Made by a program: the position numbers and the translations under genes. Shown here piece by piece: positions 11,500-44,100 of a DNA stretch of 64,000 bases. Position 1 is the first letter of the stretch; each line of letters starts with the position of its first letter. The stretch lies in NCBI RefSeq assembly GCF_024868665.1, contig NC_079891.1:28187642-28251641 (forward strand), written 5' to 3'. The DNA is from Triplophysa rosa (Eukaryota > Chordata > Actinopteri > Cypriniformes > Nemacheilidae). The notes beneath the pieces are model-generated. The model saw nothing but the letters and a program-made list of their open reading frames with translations, did no database searches and was not told the DNA's origin.

Positions 11500-12221
11500 A
11501 CACAAATGCACCCAAACATTCATCCATTAGTAACATTCCCACTCACACACACTTTCTATCCACCCTTGTTTTTAAGCTACACTCCTTACGTATGGAAGAG
11601 CTACAGAAAACCTCAGGACACAAAATGCTTGTTACATCATCCCGACTTTTGCATAATATAAAAAATATATGTGAACGTCAGCTAAAAAACTCTAACACAG
11701 CATCTGTGGATTGGCAATCGATATTTATTTTTTAACCTGGATTTAACCTAAAATGCCAATGCAGACTATTAAAACTGCTGGGATGTGCTATTTGTCAACT
11801 AACTGTGCAAAAGGGCCTTTTTACTAATCTGAAAATATACTGTTTAAAATATTCTCACACTGGAAGGAACCTCTAGAAGAACCTTTATTCCGTTCTCACT
11901 TTTAGTTCCTGCAAGAACTCTAATGACTGTCAATACTTCCTCCAGTTACCCCGAGAGAAGATCATTATGTGACGTCCTCCGCAAATTGAGCTCTGAATCA
12001 AACTTCACATTAACTTCTTGTGTGGCGGACTGTGTATGTGTGTCGTCTGTCTGGGTGTATGTAATTATGGCTGATGGGAGAGGAAAAAGGGCTGCTGCAC
12101 ATCTCTTCACCCTCACCCTTGAGATCAATGTTTTCAGTATAATACTACATGAAGCCCGAGCATGATGTTTAATTAATATTAATCTGTTTCAAAATGAACG
12201 GTGTCTCTTTAAATAGTGATA

Positions 12222-12484
12222 TTAAAGGGAAAATTGTCATCATTTATGTATCCTCGTGACGCTCAAAACTCTTTCAAGACTTTTTCTTCTGTGGAACTCA
12301 AAAGAAGATATTTTGAGAAATGTCTCTATGGTTTTGTGTCCATACAATATAATGCAGTAATCTTCGGTCAGCGATCTTCAAAATATCTTTTGTGTTCTGC
12401 ACAAGAACGAAAGTCATACAGATTTGGAATGACATGAGGGAGGGTAAATAATGAAATCATATTTTGAGGTGAACTATCACTTTA
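12222..12484. mobile_element. TTAA MITE, copy 3
   Basis: Starts TTAAAGGGAAAATTGTCATC, retains GTGGAACTCAAAAGAAGAT, TTTTGTGTCCATACAAT and CTTCAAAATATCTTTTGTG, and ends GAGGTGAACTATCACTTTA. The 5' terminus is partly deleted. Confidence 0.8.
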
Positions 12485-13382
12485 GAAGATGAAAATTAGG
12501 GAAAGGCACACAGAATAAAGACAATCTGGGAAAATGGACAGTGCAACTTAAAAACACCTGCGATTTGTTCTGGTTCTGAAACATAAATAAATAATTGCAG
12601 ATGTTCACTAATTCTTTTTTCTTGTATTTTATAATGTTTTAATTTATTAAGACCTTTAAGCATGCAACTTAAATCTAAATTTAGTCAAAGTCAAGTAAAT
12701 GATGTCATGGCTGTAATGAGAATGAGAAAAAAATTAAGATGTGATTAAAACATTATTATTTTGTTTTTCATGTGATGGAAAAATTCTGCTTAAAGCCTTT
12801 TACTATTTTAAGCATATCCCTATATAGCCTTTCCATAAACACAATGCTGGGTTGTATATTTTGTCAGGCTGTGTTAAACAGATATTGTTTATTGTCCTGT
12901 CTGGTTGTCTCTGAACTGCTGAATGATCTAAAGCAGTATGCAATTTTTGTCCAGGTCTTTGTTTTTTTGCTTATTGGACATTTTCTTTCCTGCACTGATG
13001 ATGATGATGTGAGTCCCTGGGAGCCAATAGTTCACCATTATTTTGTATCCTCTGCTGTTTTTTATGATTATGTAATGTTTGTAGCCTTCTCAATAGCAGA
13101 GGAAAGCACCCCTGCTTTTGACTGATGGTCGGACCCTCCGTGTATGTGTGTGCAGTGTGCAGTAAGCGCCGCCCATGCTTCAGCTCTATTCATAGAGAGA
13201 GAGAGAGAGAGAGAGAGAGATACGCAGACTCCCACCTCACCGTGAGAACAGAACAGTACCTAACCGGACGTGCGTTTCTCGTCCATACACCGCGCGTTGC
13301 TCACGGGGGCGCGGATCCAGGGGCGCAGCTGGCTCGAACCTGCGGAAAGGACACAGATCCAGGACCAGGACTGACCCTGAGG

Positions 13383-33469
<20,087 letters not shown>

Positions 33470-35682
33470 ACCACACAACCACCAGGGGATGGAGACACCA
33501 GCCTCTGTATTTCTGGAAAAGCACTATTCTATTTAAGATATATCTACGGACGTTAGGAGGAGCGACACGACACACAAACTACTACATGAGAGAGGATGGA
33601 CCTCGCTTTACTGAGGTTTACCAGTTGTTGTTTTTTCTGGGGTTATGGGGACATCTTGCTGGGCTGGTTGCACTGAATTCTGCACACTATATATTGTAAC
33701 TCACTAAAAATAAACCATATCCACACGCGCTCTTGGAAACCCAACCACATTTTCTTCCTCAGCACTCTTCTCTTAGAGAGAGGTTTTAAATGATGAAGTA
33801 AGGATGATCTTCTGTTGTTGTTTATTCTTCTCTACACACAATCGTCAGAAAGAGATTTTCACCTTTTGAAGCACTACAACACCGTAATGACTCTGCTCTG
33901 TGTCGCGCCGCCCTGGTGTTCCTCCGTGCACTGTGACTATTCAGGGCATTCTCTCTCACCCAATCTCTCTTTTTCTCTATCGGTCTCAAGTTCCATATTA
34001 TCATGCGTTTTCCCAACATTTCAAGCCTGGACAAAACCTCACGTTTTATTTTTTGAATGGATCCTGCTGCACTCTTCAGTTCGTTTTGCATGAGGTCATT
34101 GCAGGTATTTTTATTTGTGTTACTCTATTCGTACGGGTCAAAGTCTCAAAGAGCAGCGTATTACGGTCGGCAAAATGGTTACAAGTTTGCTCACGCCAAT
34201 CGTGTTCTACTGGAACAGTGGATATAACAGAACCACGTTGACATTTACGTACAATCAATTTAATCGATCAGGCTTGAAGTCATTTTGGTTCGCTGGAGCT
34301 TTAAAGACCCGGGACACCTTGAAACGAGAATGGTTCTGCTCTAAAAAAGTCTAGTTGGACTGTGGACCATTGTAGCCCGGATTAGAGGAGAGCCTTTGCT
34401 TCATCACTGTTTCCTCTCAGACATCATCAGCGCAGTCTGACATCAGACCTGAGAACCTGATCAGATGTTTACTAATATTACTCAGATTTTCTTTCCTGCT
34501 AATTACACTAAAGTGAGAACAACACCGCCTCTAAGCCCTGTTTCCATCTGAGGAATTCAACAGATATCCGTTTGGATGAGGAACAATCCATGGAACAAGA
34601 TGACTGTAATCCCACCGATCAACCTCCTAGTGATGTGCCAATTCATCTCTAATGTGCCAAAATAGTCCGGTTGCCAAATTGTCCTCAAACAGGTACATTG
34701 GCATGTGGCAATGCCAACCCCATGAGCTGGTACCCCCCATGTGACTTCTCAGGCGAAAATTAAATCAGCAAATTTGGTTATCGCTGCTAGGATTAGCATG
34801 ATATAGTTCATTTTTTTGTTGTTTTGATTATATATACTGTATATATATATATATATTATATATAATTTATATATATATAATATGTATGTATAAATTACAC
34901 ATAGTATTTATTTATTTATTTTTGTCCTACATTAACGGGACTTGTGCAAAATTTCATTTCTGTATATTCGGGTTTTGTCTGATTCAAAAGATAGTATTTA
35001 GTCCAATCACGATATTTAAAGTATTGCTATAAAACATTATTTATTCTATTATAGTGTGATATTTTTTCCATCTTGATCCTCTTTATATATTTTAGAGTTT
35101 CTGCTGGAGTGTTAAAGACCCGTTAGGGCACGAAAAAATGCAAGAGGGTCGTATGGAAGAAATATGTCACACGTGTGTACTAAGTGCCACATGAAACTAT
35201 AATTATGTTACAAAGAAAAATATCAGTTTAATATTTTTGATTCAGTGATCTGATTAAAATAAGAACATTATATCATTATTTCATAATAAACTTCATTATG
35301 GATACAACAGAGTGGAACTGAATATATTCTTCCTCTGGTCTTGTTTCTGCTGTCTATTCGCAGGATGAATGTGACATGCCGTTTTATTTATGAAGAATTA
35401 CATTTAGGAAAATATGTCAAATTCATAATCGAGAATATATACAGTATGTGTAATTAACCTTTGGTTGAAGAAATATCCACAAATATATTATTTTCAGTGT
35501 AATAAAAAGTTGAATTACAAATGAAACAGCTGTAATTTATTTAGGATTATATGACTAGAAATCTAATGCAATGATTGAGTCATGCAGAATAAGAAGTCAA
35601 AAAAGACCTTTCAGTGCCTTCTTGACAAACTAATCTGATTAATAAAATCATCCCTTTTTGGTTCGTCTAGGTTTGCCTGCAA

Positions 35683-35854
35683 TCTTAAAAATAAAGGTGC
35701 TTTAAAGGTTCTTCACAGCAACGCCATAGAAGAATCATTTTTGGTTCCACAAAGAACCATCCAGTCAATGGTTCCTTAAAGAGGTTTCTTTCCCATTAAG
35801 TATTTAAACAAAAAAGGTTCTTCCATGGCATCATATAGCACCTTTAAGAGTGTA
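35683..35854. mobile_element. Short MITE with AAGGTGCTTTAAAGGTTCTT ends
   Basis: Starts CTTAAAAATAAAGGTGC and ends AGCACCTTTAAGAGTGTA, with internal AAGGTTCTT and AAGAACC pairs. It resembles a dispersed fish repeat known to me from other genomes; superfamily uncertain. Confidence 0.6.
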
Positions 35855-36670
35855 GGCCTAGTATTGTTTTTACTAATTCATGACAGAATTTTCATTTTTG
35901 GGTAGGAACCTTTAAAGGGTGTGGACACTTTCCCTTTGGGCCAGTAATCAACGGCTTTAAATCCAACCGGACCATCATAAATTTGCAAGAATAAATACCC
36001 GCATAGCAACCATCCTCTGTAGTGGGGAGTTTTGGATGGTCAGGCATCTCCCACATTTTCTTGAAAATGTTTTGTTTCTTTAGAATACGTACATCTAGTT
36101 ATTACATTACAGTGAAATCAGTTGTGTAAGGGTCAATGACGCAATAAGTATTTTCAACATGCCAATTTAAAAATACAACAATATCTATTGCATTTATTCA
36201 AACATTAATAATGTGGTGTACACATAAATGCCTATTAAAATGTCAAATTAAGTGATTTTAGTGTTTTTTATCTATGAATTGGCCATGGCCTTAAGAAATG
36301 TTGTGGTGCGACCGTGATTTATCTTCAAATTAATTCATTTCCTTGACATGCTTAACTTTTTTTTTTCAAATCTTTAGTATTTAGAAGCAAAGTATTGCAT
36401 TTCTTGGAGTCTTGGCAAGTAATCATCTCATATTTTTGTTCTATAATTTGGTTTTATTCAATTAACAAAATTAACTTATTTTCCCTGAAAATCGCACACA
36501 ATAATGTTTTTAAAAACACCCTTCACTTAAGCATACTGTATCAGAGATTCATATTTCACCATTTTATTTTTATTAATATTATTGGCCGCACCACATGATA
36601 AATGGACATTGTATGTCATTGACCTGTAAATATCTGTTAATTTGAACATCAGCTGGTGATTATTTGTGTG

Positions 36671-36816
36671 CTTTCCTGTGGCTCAGTGGTTAGAGCATGG
36701 CACTTGCAATGCCTAGGTCATGGGTTCGATTGCACATAGTCTGAAACAAAATGTATAATACAATGCAATGGGTCGCTTTGGATAAAAGAGTCTGCCATAT
36801 GCGTAAATGTAAATGT
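36671..36816 (+). mobile_element. tRNA-derived SINE, plus strand
   Basis: A-box-like GTGGCTCAGTGGTTAGAGC and B-box-like GGGTTCGAT, then a tail AATACAATGCAATG with CGCTTTGGATAAAAG and TAAATGTAAATG. The second copy at 62553-62706 shares this layout. It is a SINE, not a tRNA gene. Confidence 0.85.
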
Positions 36817-37927
36817 GTGCACAAGCTGTCATGGTTCCTGCCCCATCACAGAAAAACAACAGCCAGGATTTAACTGAAGGGAAGTAAACAATAGGCAGGA
36901 CAACAAAATTAAACATACCAAATCTGCAATGCAAATCTTGAACGCATTAAAGAGTCTGTCCTTGAGTTTTTGTATTTTCTTTCATTGAGCTGAACTGCTG
37001 AATTGATTTATTAAGTTCTGTTCAATATGCATCACAATAATTTACCTGCTGACGTACAGATATCAAGTGATTCACACAGGTTAGTAAGGTCTCTACATTT
37101 CAAATCCCCCCTGCTCACTCTATTACTTTATGAGACATAAAGCATACACTGATTAATATCTGGAAAAAAAACTGATGATGTCACAGTGATAGTTTCCCAT
37201 GAGATCTTTGTGCTCTTGCGGTACAGTAGTACACTACTAATTCTACAAACCAAAAATACATTCGTAATGCCTCTTAATGGTGAACCAGTCAAATACATTC
37301 AGATAATTTTGTTGACAAACCTTCAATAATAAAGGTCAATAATAAGACAGTAGTCTAACATACTCAACATTCAATATTCATTCAAAATCTTGAAAAAGAA
37401 AATGCAGATCTCTTAAGACAGAATTCCCTTCAGTGTTCTGACATCCTTCTTATTGAATCTTTGTTCCAGTGTCCGATCACAGTGTTTGGTTCCAGTGGTC
37501 CAACTCTCAGCATAACAAGTCCATGTTAAACATGATCTTCAGGGTGTTTAAACCAGTGCAAAAGACTTTCATTGGTGTTATCTTTTTCTTTGATACTATT
37601 CAGTGATTGTACACATCATAAATATGTAACATTCATAATATCCACATAAAGACATCATGACACGCTTGAAAATATTATTTCAGAATTTATAGAGGCAATG
37701 TGTCATCTGTGTAACATACATCGATGATGTAAGACAATGTGCTGTTATATTCAGGAAACTATTTCAAAATAAATGTTCCAGGAAGTGCTTTTAAATATTC
37801 CATTTTCAATGGGATATTTGTCAATATCCACCAAATATTTTAGATCACTCATGCAATTAGCAAGGGTTCGATTTTATCGTCCTACTACCGTTTGCAGATT
37901 TCAGGTCTTGCGTTGCATTGGAGGTCT

Positions 37928-37967
37928 TTTATTCTGGAATCATTTCCTGAATAGTCTGCCATTTTAT
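37928..37967 (-). terminator. Candidate gab3 polyadenylation signals
   Basis: Two AATAAA hexamers on the minus strand (plus-strand TTTATT at 37928-37933 and 37962-37967), 160-200 bp beyond the gab3 stop codon. Position and orientation are right; use is not shown. Confidence 0.4.
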
Positions 37968-38124
37968 TTCTGAAGCTTTCATGTGCAGCTCTTACTGGCT
38001 AATACTACATTCCATTCACAGCGGTGTAAAAGACCAAAAAGTACCTGAAATCGTAGATGACAACAAGTCAAGTTCTGAACCATGTTAATAATTTAAATTG
38101 ATTGTTTTTTTCCCCCAGAAGGCT

Positions 38125-41100
38125 TTATGCTTTTGACTGACGAACGTCCTTCCACTCCATTTTGGTGTTCTGTAAAGCCTGTGTTTTCTTCTCGTCTACC
38201 TGCACGTAATCCACCCGATACTCATCAGCCAGCAGCGGCTTCTGAAAGCATCAATAATAGCACACCAACAACCCGTCACAATGTGAACCCAGTGAATCAG
38301 AAGTGAATCAGACAAAATAAGGGCTGTGAAAACAGATTCATGACATGTCGTGTTTAGAGCTGAGTCATGGTTATTTCTGCCAAAAGATTCAATATTTAGA
38401 GCCACAGAAAGCCCATGAACATCACAACAGATACGGTACTAGCGCCCACTTAAAGCACTATGAACGCAATGCTACAGGAACACAAATTCAGCTGCATCAC
38501 ATCTAAGAAATATATTTGACACATGAACTGAATGTGAACTGTTTGACATATTTGTCATACATGTCAACCACTAACCTTCTGGACAGGTGAAGGCGAGGCG
38601 GAGTTGAAGTCAAGTGATAGGTAATCTAGCTGGGGACGTCTTATCCAGGGGGCGGAGTCACAAGATGGGAACAACATCAGCTGTGAGTCCTGAACAAATG
38701 CACATAAATATGAACACATTTATGACCTGCATCACCTAAGGCAGGTCTATTCAGCTTCGGTCCTGGTCGACCACCGCCTGCAGGTTCAGCTTCAACCCTA
38801 TTTGAACACAACTGAACAGATTTCAGACAGGGGTTTTGGGTTGCGGTGGAACTGTAGGACTGGAGTTGAACAATCCTGAATGTTTTTGTCTTTTGCATTG
38901 TTAACTATATGGCAGCTTGTCCCTACCCTGACAAAAAAAAAACAAGTTTACTCCATAAAATAAGTATACTTAATAAGTATACTTACGTTTAAGTATATTT
39001 TAGGTACAGCGGTAGTATACTTGAAAGTATATTATTTCAATACTACTTAGGACTAAACTATCCCCCTTTTTAGTTTATAAAAGAATACTTCCAAGTATAC
39101 TTTAAATGTACCTTATAAATTAACCAAAGAAATATACTTATGTTTAAGTATATTTTAGGTACAGTAGTAGTACACTGGCAAGGGTGCTAATTCAATGCTA
39201 CTAAGTTGGCCCACTTTTTAGTTGATAAAAGTGTGCTTCTAAGTATACTTTAAGTCTAACAGTAGTAAACTTTAAGTACACAAGTTTACAAAGTCTAAAC
39301 ATTTTTTGTAAAATGCTTATAACACATTTGATGACAGTACACTTAGTAAAATACTTAAGTAGGTTTTACACGGCTAGTAAATTTAAAGTAACATCATACT
39401 TAAAGTTTATTATTTATATATTTTCTTGCATTTTAAATATACTGCTATGTTCTTAGATCTTATTTTTAAACAGTAAATAAACATTTATCTGTAAGCACAT
39501 TTGAAGTATACTGTATCTTGAAGAATAAGTACAATTATAGGGCAAATATACTTTCTAAGTATACCATTTTATGTATATTTCTGAGAATTACACACAAAAA
39601 GTAGACAGAAAGTATAGTGTCTTACTTTTAGTTTAAAAGAAGTATACAAATAGTTCTTTGCTTTCCCTCCTCTTTCTCATTTTAAAGCAAAATGGAGCAA
39701 TAAACTATTCGCGACAGAGGACGAGTTAAACAGGAAGTCACATTACCGTCGGCGTTAGGCTCTCTTCCTGTTCGAGGCCGTTTAGGCCCCAACCCCGCCG
39801 CCTGTCCAAAGGAACACACTGAAGTGATGTGCTAGAGACAAAACAAACAAACCGACACAGAAACACGTCAACATTCAAATACAGCCATACGAGTATGGAG
39901 ACGAGTCTTACATTTAACAAATAAAACAAACAACAGCTTGCCGTGCTTCTACATCACAAACATGTGAATGAGAAAGGGGGTCGACAGGAGGAGGACGAAA
40001 AGAGTCCAGACTGATTTAAGACACAGATACACAGAAATGAAAAGTGGTGGAAAAAAGAACAGAGTGCAGAGAATCAGTTTGGGGTCATTTTGTTCTGTGA
40101 TTCTGAGGTGTATTGGGTGTTTTATGGTTAGTGTTGTGTACATCTCACCTGGGCTCTGTCATGGTGCGTGTGAGAGGGATGTGGAACGGACATTCGGAGA
40201 TGGTGGACAAACCCCGCAGGTCTAAGGGTGGCGGACGGGCTGCAAGACCAAACAGAATGGAGAATACTCAAACTTCTTTTTCTCATTTTCACACACACGT
40301 TAGGTTTCTATACTGTACATTGTGGGGACTTTCCATTGACATAGTCACTTTATACTGTAGAAACTGTGTATTGTATTCTCTCATCCTAAACTCACACAAA
40401 CCTTTTTTACTTTTTCAAATAAGCATCATTTAGTATGTTTAATGATCAGTTTTGTATTGGCCGACCCCCACAACGTAAGTGGATCAAATGTTTACCATCC
40501 TTGTGGTAAGTGTTGACCATTTTTACTAATAAGGATCACCTAAATTGTCCCGATAAGCCAATGTTGAACACAAGTATAGCCACAGACACTTAGTTTTATG
40601 AGTTATTTCCTTTCTATGAAGGTGCACGACCTGCGTGAGCTTTGTGTCTCCACGTCTCACAACTTTTCTTGGCAAACCCAAATTCTCAAAATGATCAAAT
40701 ATTTGGCAACCTCCCTTCAAGAAATATCCAACTGAGGTCAGCACATGAGTAATAAATGTCGGTCTGTGTGTGATCATGACATCACTTTCTTCTTTGATTT
40801 ATTTAGCCTCTCCTGCATCTCATCTTCCTCATATTCATCTTCCACGTGCGTCACTGTTTTTTTCTACCTCTCCTCTTATGAAACCATCTTCTCCACTTTT
40901 CTATTTTCCTTTTTCGGACGTACCAAACATCTTCAGTTTTATTCCAGTTTAGGTTGGTTTAGTTGCTAAGCAGTTATGTCCATTACAACACACAAACCTA
41001 AAAACGCATTGCTGTCTCGTGAAGAGATGGTTCACCCAAAATCAATTCTGTCATTATTTAAACACCCTTATCTTGTTCAAAACCTGTGTACGACTCTTTC

Positions 41101-44100
41101 TTCTGTGGAACACAAAAGACAATATTTTGAGAAATGTTTCAGTGGTTTTGTGTCTACACACTGACAGTCAACGGGGGCCAATGTTGTTCGGTTACCAACA
41201 TTCTTCAAAATATCTTCTTTTGTGTTCTGCAGAAATAGACAGGTCATACAGGTTTGAAATGACATGAGAGTGAGTAAATGATGCGTAAATTCGTTTAATT
41301 TTTTGATTCCTTGACCAAGCCTGTGGATTAACCAGTTTCAAGAAGTATAGAACGAAACGTTCTGAAATAGCTTCAAGGCCTATGACATCACATCATGAGT
41401 CACCAGCAATATATATCATATTATATTACCATATGACGGGGCACTGTTTATACTTAAAATAAAGGTTTTATGTAAATCACGTCATATAAAAGCATTGCCT
41501 AACAGTCACTCAAGCTGTGAAATACTAATGCTACAAATACACAGCCACCGGCCAAACTACGTGCTGATAATACTGATAATTTACACCTTTATTGCATTTT
41601 CACCCACAACTTTACCCCGAATTTTGGGTTTCAGGTTGCGGTCGACAGGAGGGGGCTCGAGGTCAGGATTTGAAGGCGAGGGCAGCTCTGGTTTTCCGTT
41701 GGTCAGTAAGGAGACCGGCAGGGTGGAGGGGCTCATGGGTATGTAGCCGTCTGAAGCAACATCAGAGCAGCTGGCTGGTGGAGAGGCCATGGGCACATAT
41801 GAATCTTCAGAGTGGTTTTCAGTAACTGCAGTATTCAGAAACACAGGCTAGAAAAAAGAGCGTAAGGCAGGGGAGAGAAATAAGTGAAACACTATGTTTC
41901 TGGTTTCTGGCACTGCATATTCAAATGAGATGCTTGTTCAGGGCGTCTGTTTAACTTTCTCTAGGTTCATTTGACTATTTTTGATTTGCATATTTCTTTA
42001 CCAGGTTGAGACTCAATCGCTTGTTCCAGTTTCTTCCAGTATTGTCATACTCTCCTAAAACAAGAGAAATTGATTATATATTTATTCAATTTATATTCAT
42101 TTTATATCCACGTTCACATTATGCATGCAGAGAGATGTGTGTTTGTGTGTGTGTCTATGCTCACCTCTCCTAAAATGTTCTATTCCCGACAGCGACGTCC
42201 TGCGAGGGAGGAGAGCTGGTTGTACCTGATTACGCCCCGTATCGTCATTAGCGTGATTATCAGACAGGTGTGTAGGTTTGGGCGGGAGGGGAGGAGGTGT
42301 CTGTGGGTCTGATGTAATGCAAAAGGGCCGGTCGAATCTGAAAACGTCAGGTGGCCGCCGTAAAGAAACAGGAGAGGATAGACAGGAAGAGAGGGAAGAG
42401 GAGACGGAGAAAGAAAGAGGGCCGCAGGGGGCACTGAAGGGCGGCTCGGACGCCCCGCCCAAAAGGAACGAAGAGGGGGAGGAGTCAATGCGTGAGGCGG
42501 GGCTGAACACATCCTCGGTGTACTCAGATGAGCTATGCTCGAAGGAACGTTCTGAGTTGGAGATGCTGTCACTCCTGTGAGGGGACACAACACAAACAAT
42601 CACATAAGAAACATTTTCACACACAACACAGCCTTAATTTAGAGAATTATTTCTTTGTTTGCTGTAGCTGCAATACATTTTGCCTCTCTATCGCCATCTC
42701 TGTTTGAAACATAATATTTCAGGTTACCTTTTGTTAGGATTTTTTCATTTACTTGCTTAATCATGATCAAAAAAGTTAAGGACCCCAGATTTAAAGGGAT
42801 AGTTCACCCCAAAATTCAAATTCTGTCATCATTTACTCAAAAAATGTCGGTACCAGAAAACCGCTGGTATCCATTGACTTGCACTGGTTTTGTGTCCATA
42901 GGATTAGTCGAATCAGAATTGTCACGTCTTGCCTAGAGTTGACAACCGAATCGCACGTGTGTGTGAGTGTGGTCCACGTGGGGACGACACCAGGTGGTTA
43001 ACAAATGTGCAGCGCAAAGTGCAGCGCACCAAATTATGGTTATATTATGGTTATATACGTATATTACTTTATTATTTTTTGTATCATGCAGCGCAAAGTT
43101 CAGTCTAAGTAACGAACAGTGTTGGGTAAGTTACTCTCAAAAAGTAATTAATTACTAGTTACTAATTACATATTCAATAGTGTAATTAGATTACTGTACA
43201 AATTACTCTCTCCAAAAAGTATTTAGTTACTTATTACTAATTACTTTCTATATCCTATATCAACGTTGATTAGTTAAGTGATTCAAGGATAGGCATGAAA
43301 GGGCTCTTTTAATTCATTCAAATAAATAATATTAAACTACATAAAGTAGTATTATTAACTGACCAAAGTATTACAAATGTGAGAATTATACATTAAAGCA
43401 CAGATTTTAAAGTTAGACTTTGAATTTTGATGTCAATTCCACTATTGCACACACATACTGTATATTACACAAAGTATTTAGTTTAATTACATCAAAAGTA
43501 ACTGTAATTAAATTACAGAAAAATAAAAGTAATCCCTTGCTTTACTTTTTCAAGGGAAAAGTAATTACATTACAGTAACTAATTACTTAGTAACTAGTTA
43601 CACCCAACACTGGTAACGAACTAGGTGCATTTACAGACAAAGTGTTAATTCATATTTATATGCCCAGACATTCAGTAAGTGACAAATGTTTGGAAACGGT
43701 GTACACATTCATTTGCGGAACGTGCTGCTTCTCTTTACCGGTCTCACAGCACAGAACACGCAGAAAGATGCGATCCTGCGTTGGGTTATAGCCAGACCTC
43801 ACGCTCATATGCGCCGGGGGTTTCGGTACCCAACCCTAAAAATGTCCCCTTTCTTTACATCATAAATAATATGTTTGGTGGCGCAGTGCGTGCCCGTCTG
43901 CTACGCCACTGCCCATATAACCAAAATGGCATGATTGCATGCACCCATTGCATAACACCTCTGCGAAAATTCGACTGTGAGACTGGTAGTCGAATCAGGC
44001 TCCTCCTATCGAATCTTCGACTATTCGGGGTCACTCCTACTCCATACAATAGAAGTCAATGAGGACCAATGGTTTTTAGTTACCAACATTCTTCAAAATA

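Larger units (their letters stand above)
8081..13130. other. Intergenic DNA between amer1 and arhgef9
   Basis: No gene is supported. Contents: TTAA MITEs at 8278-8554 and 12222-12484, an 89-bp palindromic MITE at 9659-9747, and a fragment resembling the 3' tail of the SINE family (gcagatgcttttatcc) near 9291. There is a TC/CA microsatellite at 11441-11499. ORFs here are short, compositionally AT-rich and lack splice or homology support. Confidence 0.55.
33470..37900. other. arhgef9 3' UTR and arhgef9-gab3 intergenic DNA
   Basis: No coding exon. The arhgef9 3' UTR may end at AATAAA 33709-33714 or run further. There is an (AT)n-rich stretch at 34830-34885, a short MITE at 35683-35854 and a SINE at 36671-36816. 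The two genes converge here, so polyadenylation of both must occur in this interval. Confidence 0.55.

Noticed and set aside
42278..42580. 100-codon plus-strand ORF, Arg/Glu-rich
   Set aside because: It lies antisense to the proline/serine-rich gab3 exon 42574-42165, whose splice phases and homology are secure; the ORF is a shadow.
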